From Burkholderiales bacterium (lineage in GTDB: Bacteria; Pseudomonadota; Gammaproteobacteria; Burkholderiales; Casimicrobiaceae), in assembly GCA_031283405.1 (NCBI GenBank), contig JAITBX010000217.1, positions 1 through 12,526 of the forward strand: 12,526 nucleotides of DNA, read 5' to 3'. The notes beneath the pieces were generated by a model, which was given only the letters and a program-made list of their open reading frames with translations, did no database searches and had not been told where the DNA came from. Both the position numbers and the translations under genes were made by a program. Positions 1 through 5,313 of this stretch are shown piece after piece; within the stretch, counting starts at the first letter, position 1; the number at the start of each line of letters is the position of its first letter.

Positions 1-84
1 ACAATGATCCATCACTGGAAGCCTGCCTTGCAGGTCTTTCAGATTGTCTTTGGCGAGGACAGGGTGCCGGTTAATGAGTTATGA
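1..84 (+). CDS. C-terminal tail of an unidentified protein (partial)
   Basis: Frame 1 is open from the window edge to a TGA at 82-84, giving 27 residues that end in VFGEDRVPVNEL. The stop overlaps the ATG at 74 of the next reading frame by 11 nt, which is the kind of overlap seen in translationally coupled operons. I do not recognise the family. The stretch is too short to exclude a chance open frame. If real, it would be the upstream partner of the GIY-YIG gene. It is not recognisable as the C-terminus of MnmG, the gene usually found before rsmG. Confidence 0.3.
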   Translation, partial: TMIHHWKPALQVFQIVFGEDRVPVNEL

Positions 85-181
85 TCAAGCAAGATTGACA
101 CAGTTGGATTTACAGACCCCAAAACTACCAAGGAGGCACACAGAAAAATTTTCCGATCCATTATTGAATTTTTCCCGATAA
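74..181 (+). pseudogene. Probable 5' piece of the GIY-YIG gene, cut by a frameshift
   Basis: An ATG at 74 opens a 35-codon frame (MSYDQARLTQLDLQTPKL...) that ends at TAA 179-181. The downstream GIY-YIG gene is open in frame 1 from codon 85 onward. The two frames could be joined by one extra T in the run of five T at 169-173, which would give ...LLNFFPITPHKENRK... and lead straight into the nuclease part. The ATG overlaps the preceding stop codon, which supports it as the original start. Inference: a one-base deletion (or a sequencing or assembly error) broke the gene. The alternative is that this short frame is chance and translation begins further downstream. Confidence 0.35.
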
Positions 182-210
182 CACCCCACAAAGAAAACAG
201 GAAACAGCCA

Positions 211-621
211 TTGGTTTTTCAGCCGGACAAAAACAGAACTGCCAGAGGGTTAAGAGAGGAGTTATTAGAAAAAAAAGGCATTTATTTATTTTATGACTCA
301 AGAGGGAAAGTGCTTTATGTGGGAAAAACAAAAAGTAGTATTTGGAAAGAGATGCACTATGCCTATAAACGCCCCCGAAAAGTTCAAGTTATCTCTGCTG
401 TCAAATACCCGGAAAGAAGAGACGTTTCGTACAAATCAGCCCAAGAAAAAAAGCGAAAAATTGAGGACGTGCCTAAAACGTTGTTTGATTTAGCGGCGTA
501 TTTTAGTGCGTATGAAATAAATGACGATTTAATTGATGACTTTGAAGCGCTATTTATTCGGGCGTTTCCTAACGATCTTTTAAATTCCAGAGTAGAAAAA
601 TTTACTGATCGCCGTGAATAG
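211..621 (+). CDS. GIY-YIG nuclease domain protein (probably 5'-truncated or frameshifted)
   Basis: From the TTG at 211 the product is 136 aa. It contains GIYLFYDSRGKVLYVGKTK at residues 23-41, which carries both signature triplets of the GIY-YIG fold: GIY (23-25) and YVG (36-38). A Glu at about residue 112 (DDFEALFIRAF) fits the usual metal-binding glutamate. GIY-YIG proteins cut DNA by a single-metal mechanism and occur in repair, restriction and mobile elements; which applies here is unknown. The normal arginine after the YVG segment is replaced by a KEMHYAYKR stretch, so activity is uncertain. TTG 211 has AGGAAA six bases upstream. However, the frame is open back to codon 85, and a better start (ATG 74) lies in another frame, so a fused 74-621 gene of about 180 residues may be the ancestral form. 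The gene is far more AT-rich than everything downstream, which suggests recent acquisition. Confidence 0.7.
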   Translation: MVFQPDKNRTARGLREELLEKKGIYLFYDSRGKVLYVGKTKSSIWKEMHYAYKRPRKVQVISAVKYPERRDVSYKSAQEKKRKIEDVPKTLFDLAAYFSAYEINDDLIDDFEALFIRAFPNDLLNSRVEKFTDRRE

Positions 622-625
622 CTCT

Positions 626-651
626 TTGAATTAAAAAGGAAATGATACAAT
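626..651 (+). promoter_or_regulatory. Candidate extended -10 promoter for rsmG-parAB
   Basis: TGATACAAT at 643-651 matches an extended -10 box (TG, one base, then TACAAT, 5 of 6 to TATAAT). A weak -35-like TTGAAT lies at 626-631 but at a short 14-base spacing, so the extended -10 would have to carry recognition. Transcription would start near 658, about 15 bases before the rsmG ATG, and just after the end of the AT-rich gene. No mapped start is available. Confidence 0.45.
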
Positions 652-672
652 GCGCCGTTTTTTTGGGGGTCC

Positions 673-1455
673 ATGTCTGCCTCGCTGCTTTCTGAAATGT
701 CATCGCTGATTTATCAACTCGACGCGCTGGGCGTGGCGTTGCCGGAAGGGATTGCCGAAAAGATTTTCGCGTATCTGGCGCTGCTGCAAAAATGGAACCG
801 GACATACAATCTGACGGCGATCCGCGATCCCGAACAGATGTTGACGCACCATGCGCTTGACGCGCTGGCGATTGTTCCGGCGCTGGATCGGGTGTTGGGG
901 GAAATATTGGCAGAGGACGCGGCAGCAAACCCCCGCCCGCCGGAGGCGGGCACCCCTTTTGAAAAAGGGGCTTTGGGGGCTGCTTCGATAGGCTCAGCCC
1001 GAACGGAATCGTCGCCGCGGTTGCTCGATGTCGGTTCCGGCGGCGGCGTTCCGGGATTGATGCTGGCGCTGGCGCGACCGGCGTGGCAGGTGACGATGGT
1101 GGATGCGGTGCAGAAAAAAATGGCTTTTGTGACGCAGGCGATCACGGAATTGCGGCTTTCCAACGCGCAAACGCTGACGGCGCGGGTCGAATCGTTGCGG
1201 GCGGAAGCGCTGGTTCCGCCGATGCGTTATGATCTGGCCGTTTCTCGCGCGTTTTCGGACCTCACCACTTTCGTCGCGTGCAGCCGTCATCTGTTGACGC
1301 CGCGCGGGGTTTGGGCGGCGATGAAAGGAGCGGTGCCGGACGCGGAGATCGCGGCGTTACCGGCGGATATTGTTGTTCGCGCGGTCGAGGAATTGACGGT
1401 GCCCGGCCTTGACGCCCGCCGCCATTTGATTTTGTTGGAGCAAGCGCATGCTTAA
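673..1455 (+). CDS. rsmG: 16S rRNA (guanine(527)-N7)-methyltransferase RsmG (GidB)
   Basis: RsmG transfers a methyl group from S-adenosylmethionine to N7 of G527 in 16S rRNA. The family pattern is clear: the N-terminal helical part with KWNRTYNLTAIRDPEQML (about 55-72) and the following HHALDAL, SAM motif I LLDVGSGGGVPGL (117-129), VDAVQKKMAFV, and VSRAFSDL. The C-terminus DARRHLILLEQ also fits. ATG 673 follows GGGGGT at 664-669. The protein is 260 aa, whereas the family is usually about 205-220. The excess lies at residues ~80-115, just before motif I, and is encoded largely by palindromic repeat DNA (see the repeat entries), in frame and without stops. All catalytic-core motifs are intact, so the enzyme may still work with an enlarged surface loop. 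The gene overlaps parA by 8 nt. The mnmG gene that usually precedes it is absent. Confidence 0.95.
   Translation: MSASLLSEMSSLIYQLDALGVALPEGIAEKIFAYLALLQKWNRTYNLTAIRDPEQMLTHHALDALAIVPALDRVLGEILAEDAAANPRPPEAGTPFEKGALGAASIGSARTESSPRLLDVGSGGGVPGLMLALARPAWQVTMVDAVQKKMAFVTQAITELRLSNAQTLTARVESLRAEALVPPMRYDLAVSRAFSDLTTFVACSRHLLTPRGVWAAMKGAVPDAEIAALPADIVVRAVEELTVPGLDARRHLILLEQAHA
930..980 (+). repeat. Palindromic repeat module inside rsmG
   Basis: Two adjacent perfect hairpins lie inside the coding sequence. The first is GCCCGCC (935-941), GGA, GGCGGGC (945-951). The second is CCCCTTTT (953-960), GA, AAAAGGGG (963-970). Flanking C-rich (930-934) and G-rich (975-979) tracts could extend the fold. This style of 'cccctttgaaaaagggg' palindrome is, from memory, a common dispersed intergenic repeat in proteobacteria. 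Here it is translated as part of RsmG (NPRPPEAGTPFEKGALGA). Confidence 0.6.
984..1006 (+). repeat. Second dispersed-repeat fragment inside rsmG
   Basis: The segment ends in GGCTCAGCCCGAACGG and starts TTCGATA. It closely resembles the dispersed 'ttcgacaggctcagcccgaacgg' repeat that I recall from intergenic regions of many proteobacteria. It lies 13 bases after the hairpin module and is translated as SIGSARTE in RsmG. Family membership is from memory and has not been checked against this genome. Confidence 0.5.
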
Positions 1456-2293
1456 TGAGTTTCCTCGCATCATCGCAATCGCTAATCAGAAGGGAGGCGT
1501 CGGCAAAACCACGACGGCGGTGAACCTCGCCGCCAGTTTGCATGCGATGAAACAACGGGTATTGTTGATCGATCTCGATCCGCAGGGCAACGCGACGACC
1601 GGCGCGGGGCTCGACAAACGGAAGATGATCGACACGGTGTATCAGGTGTTGCTCGGCGAGAAGAAAATCATCGAAACGAGAACGGTTTCGCCGACCGGCG
1701 GATTTGATATCGTTCCGTCCAATCGCGAACTGGCCGGCGCCGAAATTGAGCTGGTGGAATTGCCCGACCGCGAAACGCGACTGAAGGATGCGTTGGTGGA
1801 AGCGTTGTCGCAAATGAAAGCGGCGATTTCGGAAGTTGCCGGAGAATACGATTTTGTGCTGCTCGATTGTCCGCCGTCGTTGTCGCTGCTGACTTTGAAC
1901 GGGCTCTGCGCCGCCGACTCGGTATTGATCCCGATGCAGTGCGAGTACTACGCGCTGGAAGGCTTGTCCGATCTCATTCAAACACTGAAAAAAGTACGCG
2001 CTCACCTTAACCCAAAACTGGAAATCGAGGGATTGTTGCGCACGATGTACGATCCGCGCAACATGTTGGCGCAGAATGTCGCCGCCGAACTGGCGCGGCA
2101 TTTCGGCGACAAACTTTACCGGACGATTGTGCCGCGAAATGTGCGGCTGGCGGAAGCGCCGTCGCACGGCGTACCGGCGCTCAAGCTCGACCCGGCATCA
2201 AAGGGCGCGCAGGCGTATCTGGCGCTAGCCGGAGAATTGCTGCGAAGGATCGAAGCGGCGGCGCAGGCGCAAAAACAAAGCGCGCCGGCGTAG
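1448..2293 (+). CDS. parA: Chromosome partitioning ATPase ParA (Soj)
   Basis: ParA is a deviant Walker ATPase that binds DNA as an ATP dimer and, with ParB, segregates newly replicated origins. The 281-aa product shows KGGVGKTTTAVNLA at residues 15-28 (deviant Walker A with the signature first lysine), LLIDLDPQGN at 39-48 and the Walker B segment FVLLDCPPS with Asp140. The lack of a long N-terminal DNA-binding domain marks it as a chromosomal (type Ib-like) ParA. It is slightly longer than the usual ~255-265 aa because of an Ala/Gln-rich tail. The ATG lies within the end of rsmG (8-nt overlap), indicating cotranscription and probable coupling. parB follows 28 bases later. Confidence 0.96.
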   Translation: MLNEFPRIIAIANQKGGVGKTTTAVNLAASLHAMKQRVLLIDLDPQGNATTGAGLDKRKMIDTVYQVLLGEKKIIETRTVSPTGGFDIVPSNRELAGAEIELVELPDRETRLKDALVEALSQMKAAISEVAGEYDFVLLDCPPSLSLLTLNGLCAADSVLIPMQCEYYALEGLSDLIQTLKKVRAHLNPKLEIEGLLRTMYDPRNMLAQNVAAELARHFGDKLYRTIVPRNVRLAEAPSHGVPALKLDPASKGAQAYLALAGELLRRIEAAAQAQKQSAPA

Positions 2294-2321
2294 TGACGCA
2301 GGGGATGGCAGGAGAAACACA

Positions 2322-3167
2322 ATGACACGACTTAAAGGACTTGGCCGCGGCCTGGATTCGCTGATTCCGTCGGGGGACGAAACCGAAAACACGGTGTCGG
2401 AATTGCGGACAGTGGCGATTGCGCGATTGCAGCCGGGTAAATATCAGCCGCGCACACGAATGGATGAAGCGTCGCTCAACGAACTGGCCGAATCGATTCG
2501 CGAGCAAGGGTTGATGCAGCCGATTTTGGTGCGCACGGTCAGCGACAACCGTTATGAAATCATCGCCGGCGAGCGGCGTTGGCGCGCCGCGCAACGCGCC
2601 GGACTGAAAGAAGTGCCGGTACTGGTCAAGACGATTCCCGATCAAACCGCGCTGGCGTGGGCGTTGATCGAAAACATTCAGCGCGAAAATCTGAATCCGC
2701 TTGAAGAAGCGCAAGGATTGCAACGCCTGATCGGCGAATTTTCGTTGACCCATGAAGATGCCGCCAGGGCGGTCGGACGCTCGCGCAGCGCCGTGACCAA
2801 TTTGCTGCGGCTGTTGCAACTGTCGGCGCCGGTGCAAACGTATTTGACTGACGGCGCGCTGGAAATGGGGCACGCGCGGGCGCTGCTGACTTTGGCGAGC
2901 GGACAGCAAGCGATAGCGGCGTCGCGCATCGTCGAAAAAGGAATGAGTGTGCGCGAAGCCGAGCGGCTGGCGCACGCGATGCTGCATCCGCCCGCCAAGA
3001 AAAAACCGGCGGCGAAGGATGCCGATCTGGCGCGGCTGGAGGCCGAATTGTCGGAACATCTCGGCGCCGAAGTGCGAATCGAGAGCGGCAAAAAGGGAGC
3101 GGGCAAGCGGGTCATTCATTATTCCAATCTCGATACGACGGACGGAATCTTGGAAAAGTTACGTTAA
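2322..3167 (+). CDS. parB: Chromosome partitioning protein ParB (Spo0J), CTP-dependent DNA clamp
   Basis: ParB binds parS, loads as a CTP-switched clamp and spreads around the origin, and ParA then moves the complex. The N-terminal KGLGRGLDSLIP (5-16) is the usual ParA-contact region. The CTP-binding core is visible in GERRWRA (83-89) and ENIQRENLNPLEEA (117-130). A helix-turn-helix follows (THEDAARAVGRSRSAVTNLLRLL, about 143-165), then a Lys/Ala-rich linker and a C-terminal dimerisation segment (residues ~230-281). The length, 281 aa, is normal. ATG 2322 has an AGGAG-type ribosome site (about 2310) in front. I found no parS-like 16-mer (TGTTTCACGTGAAACA type) in the window, so its target lies elsewhere. 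Confidence 0.96.
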   Translation: MTRLKGLGRGLDSLIPSGDETENTVSELRTVAIARLQPGKYQPRTRMDEASLNELAESIREQGLMQPILVRTVSDNRYEIIAGERRWRAAQRAGLKEVPVLVKTIPDQTALAWALIENIQRENLNPLEEAQGLQRLIGEFSLTHEDAARAVGRSRSAVTNLLRLLQLSAPVQTYLTDGALEMGHARALLTLASGQQAIAASRIVEKGMSVREAERLAHAMLHPPAKKKPAAKDADLARLEAELSEHLGAEVRIESGKKGAGKRVIHYSNLDTTDGILEKLR

Positions 3168-3213
3168 AAAACGGCGGCAAAAAACAACAGCACGCGGCGC
3201 GCTCAAAAAAGGC

Positions 3214-3219
3214 TAAAAT
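3214..3219 (+). promoter_or_regulatory. Possible -10 box for the yecH-like gene
   Basis: TAAAAT (5 of 6 to TATAAT) lies in the 88-base gap after parB and would start transcription around 3226, about 30 bases before the yecH-like ATG. No convincing -35 is found 16-18 bases upstream, so this is weak. No clear terminator for parB is seen in the same gap. Confidence 0.25.
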
Positions 3220-3255
3220 AATATCTAGCAAACATCTTTATACGGAGACAAACGG

Positions 3256-3510
3256 ATGGAAACCAAAGAGGCAACGACGGTACACGGTCACGAAGTCATT
3301 AAAATGGTGATGATGTCAAACCGACGCTGGACGCGTGATGAACTGGTCGCGGCGATTCACCAGAAATTTGGTGCCGACACGCATTTTCACACCTGCGCGG
3401 ACGACGATTTGACCGCCGATGAGCTGCTCGATTTTCTCGAATCGCGCGGCAAGTTCGTGGATAACGGCGAAGGGCTGACGACCGACGGCGGACTTGCCTG
3501 CAATCATTGA
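3256..3510 (+). CDS. YecH/DUF2492 family small putative metal-binding protein
   Basis: The 84-aa product follows the pattern of Escherichia coli YecH: an N-terminal HGHEVIKMVM (10-19), a central HFHTCADDDLTADELLDFL (43-61), GKFV, and a Cys-Asn-His end (82-84). The conserved His (10, 12, 43, 45, 84) and Cys (47, 82) residues suggest a small metal- or cluster-binding role, but no biochemical function is established for the family to my knowledge. ATG 3256 has GGAGA at 3244-3248. It is followed by a repeat-bearing gap and a membrane iron-sulfur protein, so the two may be functionally related through redox or metal handling. That link is inference from position only. Confidence 0.85.
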   Translation: METKEATTVHGHEVIKMVMMSNRRWTRDELVAAIHQKFGADTHFHTCADDDLTADELLDFLESRGKFVDNGEGLTTDGGLACNH

Positions 3511-3582
3511 GGCGGGCTTAAGCAAAACGTTGACACGCCGGAGGCGGAAAAAGTGGTTTATTTTTCACATTTTTCACCTTCG

Positions 3583-3650
3583 CTACCCCTATCCCGGCCT
3601 TCTCCCAGAGGGGGAAGGAGCCGCTTTCTCTTCCCCTTCGGGTAGGGGCA
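3583..3650 (+). repeat. Dispersed palindromic repeat between the yecH-like gene and the polyferredoxin gene
   Basis: A 9-bp stem (one G-U pair) forms between CCTTCTCCC (3598-3606) and GGGGGAAGG (3610-3618) with an AGA loop. An outer inverted repeat pairs CCCCTATCCC (3586-3595) with GGGTAGGGG (3640-3648). The wording (cccctatcccggccttctcccagaggg...) matches, from memory, a widespread intergenic repeat type in proteobacteria. It may also act as a transcription barrier after the yecH-like gene, although no T tract follows. The rest of the 211-base gap shows no gene. A perfect TTGACA at 3530-3535 lacks a good -10 partner. Confidence 0.6.
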
Positions 3651-3721
3651 GGAGCAAACAGCGTAAGAGCGTGTACGGTTGAATCAAAAGCGCGCAAGCG
3701 AAAGCAACAGAAGATCAGGCA

Positions 3722-4930
3722 ATGCAAGAAACACCCGAAGTGCAAAAAGAAGCAACGATAAAAAGCGTCGCGCCGAACACGGCTTCAGCCCGCGACGAAG
3801 ACGATGAAGCGCAAGCGGCCGCCAAGCGCGCCAAAAAAATTCTGATCCGGCGGGAAGGCATGGTGCGCGGCCGCGTGCCGTGGCTTGATCGGCGCAACGT
3901 CAGAACTTGGCGGCATGCGGTGCAAGCCGTGTTCGTTTTGTTGAACGTTTATCTGTGTACGCAGTTTTATTTCTGGGTGCGTTATTACGAAACCGGCGGC
4001 GAGTCGCTTAAAGTGGCGCGGCCGGCGGGCGTCGAGGGCTGGTTGCCGATCGCCGGATTGATGAACCTCAAATACACTTTGCTGACTTTCAAGATTCCGC
4101 CGATTCACATCGCCGCGATGTTTTTGTTAATCGCCTTTTTGTTAATCAGCGTGTTGTTCAAAAAATCGTTTTGCTCATGGCTGTGTCCGGTCGGCACGCT
4201 ATCGGAAGTTTTGTGGAGACTGGGGCAAAAACTTTTCGGGCGCAATCTGCCGGTGCCGCGCTGGCTCGACATTTCGTTGCGCGCGCTCAAATATCTTTTG
4301 CTGGCGTTCTTTTTGTGGATCGTGGTGACCGTTTCGGCGGAAGAGATCATGGCGTTCATGGGGTCGGAGTATGGGCTGATCGTTGACGTAAAGATGCTCG
4401 ACTTCTTTCGCTACATCAGCAACGTCGTATTGATTACGCTCATCGTGCTGATCGTCGGCAGCGTCTTTATTAAAAACTCGTGGTGCCGTTACCTGTGTCC
4501 GTATGGCGCGTTGCTGGGAGTGATTTCGATGGTGTCGCCGTTCAAGATTCGGCGTGACGCCGAAGCGTGCATCGACTGCGCCAAATGCGCGAAAGCCTGT
4601 CCGGCGCAGTTGCCGGTGGATACGAAACTGCAAATCCGCTCCGCCGAATGCACGGCCTGCCTGTCGTGCGTGTCCGTGTGTCCGGCGAAGGATGCGTTGC
4701 AGTTGTCATTGCGGCCTGACAAGAAAACGGCTGTGAACGGCGACGCGCAAGGCATCGCGCGGCGCTGGAGCAAGCGGGCGCTGTCGGGCGCGATGGTGAC
4801 GCTGCTGCTGATCGTCGTGGTCGGCGGCATCATCGCCGCGGCGAAGCTGACAGGGCATTGGCAAACGCCGATACCGGAAGCGGTGTACAAAGAGTTAATT
4901 CCGAACGCGCGGGATTTGGGGCACCCGTAG
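3722..4930 (+). CDS. Membrane polyferredoxin, 4Fe-4S protein of the NapH/NosR/CcoG type
   Basis: The 402-aa protein probably moves electrons to or from a membrane redox partner. Two CxxxCP motifs, CSWLCP (C151, C155) and CRYLCP (C255, C259), sit at membrane boundaries as in NapH and NosR. Two classical 4Fe-4S motifs follow: CIDCAKCAKACP (C283-C293) and CTACLSCVSVCP (C310-C320). Hydrophobic segments are at about 66-88, 129-146, 187-205, 232-250 and 357-375, so roughly five membrane spans. The N-terminal LIRREGMVRGRVPWLDRRN (41-59) fits, from memory, a conserved start region in this subfamily, so ATG 3722 is preferred over Met47 even though its ribosome site is weak. It is not a canonical CcoG: the C-terminal immunoglobulin-like domain is missing and the protein ends in a short tail with LIPNARDLGHP. 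The partner enzyme is not in the window. The adjacent YecH-like gene is the only local hint. Confidence 0.85.
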   Translation: MQETPEVQKEATIKSVAPNTASARDEDDEAQAAAKRAKKILIRREGMVRGRVPWLDRRNVRTWRHAVQAVFVLLNVYLCTQFYFWVRYYETGGESLKVARPAGVEGWLPIAGLMNLKYTLLTFKIPPIHIAAMFLLIAFLLISVLFKKSFCSWLCPVGTLSEVLWRLGQKLFGRNLPVPRWLDISLRALKYLLLAFFLWIVVTVSAEEIMAFMGSEYGLIVDVKMLDFFRYISNVVLITLIVLIVGSVFIKNSWCRYLCPYGALLGVISMVSPFKIRRDAEACIDCAKCAKACPAQLPVDTKLQIRSAECTACLSCVSVCPAKDALQLSLRPDKKTAVNGDAQGIARRWSKRALSGAMVTLLLIVVVGGIIAAAKLTGHWQTPIPEAVYKELIPNARDLGHP

Positions 4931-4969
4931 TCAGGAATCAGGAAACAGGCATCAATCATCAACCGTAGA

Positions 4970-4991
4970 GAGACAAGGCCTGCCTTGTCTC
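4970..4991 (+). repeat. Perfect 10-bp inverted repeat after the polyferredoxin gene
   Basis: GAGACAAGGC (4970-4979) is followed by CT and its exact reverse complement GCCTTGTCTC (4982-4991). It starts 39 bases after the polyferredoxin stop and could slow transcription, but no T tract follows, so it is more likely a repeat unit than a classical terminator. It lies 15 bases before the next repeat element. Confidence 0.6.
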
Positions 4992-5006
4992 CGAAAGGGA
5001 TCGGGT

Positions 5007-5064
5007 CGTAGGGGTAGCATTTTGCTGCCCGCAAAACGGGCGACCAGGGGCGGGTGCTCCTACG
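5007..5064 (+). repeat. 58-base palindromic (MITE-like) repeat element
   Basis: The ends are inverted: CGTAGG (5007-5012) and CCTACG (5059-5064), with further imperfect pairing of TAGCA and TGCT next to them. An inner hairpin, GCCCG-CAAAA-CGGGC, lies in the middle. The left flank GGGATCGGGTCGTAGGGG (4997-5014) is shared in modified form with 5225-5247, so this is one of at least two related local copies. Small size, terminal inversion and lack of coding content fit a REP- or MITE-like element. Confidence 0.5.
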
Positions 5065-5154
5065 CCTCCGTGCAAAGCCCCAGTAGAATGAAGCAACCGT
5101 CATAAATGACGGCCTTGCCGCGTAACTTTCTTTTACGTAACCCCCCGAAACCGG

Positions 5155-5183
5155 TTGCGGGACGCCACAAAAGCCCTTACAAT
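5155..5183 (+). promoter_or_regulatory. Candidate sigma-70 promoter of the atp operon
   Basis: TTGCGG (5155-5160) and TACAAT (5178-5183) are separated by exactly 17 bases. The -10 box matches 5 of 6 and the -35 box 3 of 6. The predicted start is near 5190, which leaves a leader of about 125 bases before the atpI ATG. It is the best promoter-like pair in the gap before the nine-gene operon. Confidence 0.5.
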
Positions 5184-5224
5184 TCCCGCGGATCGAATAT
5201 TTGAGTACGCTGGTCGGGAAAGAC

Positions 5225-5265
5225 GGGATCGGCTCGTATTTGTAGGGGCGACCTGTGGCCGCCCG
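5225..5265 (+). repeat. Dispersed repeat copy in the atp operon leader
   Basis: The stretch starts with GGGATCGGCTCGTA, which is related to 4997-5010, and continues with TTTGTAGGGGCGACC and GTGGCCGCCCG, in which GGGGCGACC and the following G/C-rich arm can partly pair. It resembles, from memory, a very common bacterial intergenic repeat (tgtaggggcgacctgtggtcgcccg). It lies downstream of the predicted atp transcription start and so would be carried in the mRNA leader. Confidence 0.5.
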
Positions 5266-5313
5266 CAGCACGGGGTTTGTTTTTGGCGTTACTTTTTTGT
5301 GAAGGCTTGCGGC

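Larger units (their letters stand above)
4931..5313 (+). other. Gene-free 383-base mosaic of palindromic repeats plus the atp leader
   Basis: No credible gene is seen on either strand. From left to right the stretch holds a perfect 10-bp palindrome (4970-4991), a 58-base element with inverted ends (5007-5064), a small CCGTCA-TAAA-TGACGG hairpin (5097-5112), the atp promoter candidate (5155-5183) and another repeat copy (5225-5265). The last lies in the transcribed leader of atpI. An open frame runs in from TTG 5155 into atpI, but it is made of promoter and repeat sequence. Confidence 0.6.

Noticed and set aside
130..136. Perfect Shine-Dalgarno-like AAGGAGG
   Set aside because: No start codon lies at a useful distance downstream; the next TTG is about 28 bases away. 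Probably chance in coding sequence.
1262..2167. Long antisense open frames over rsmG/parA, and similar ones over parB, atpB, atpA and atpG
   Set aside because: High-GC genes produce such shadows. Translations are Arg/His/Gln-rich without motifs, and the sense-strand genes are certain.
3530..3535. Perfect TTGACA -35 box before the polyferredoxin gene
   Set aside because: No acceptable -10 box at 16-18 bases. The following sequence reads GTGGTT, so I do not call a promoter.
5155..5313. In-frame 53-codon N-terminal extension of atpI starting at TTG 5155
   Set aside because: The TTG is the likely -35 box, and the codons between are promoter and dispersed-repeat sequence. ATG 5314 has a ribosome site and gives a normal AtpI.
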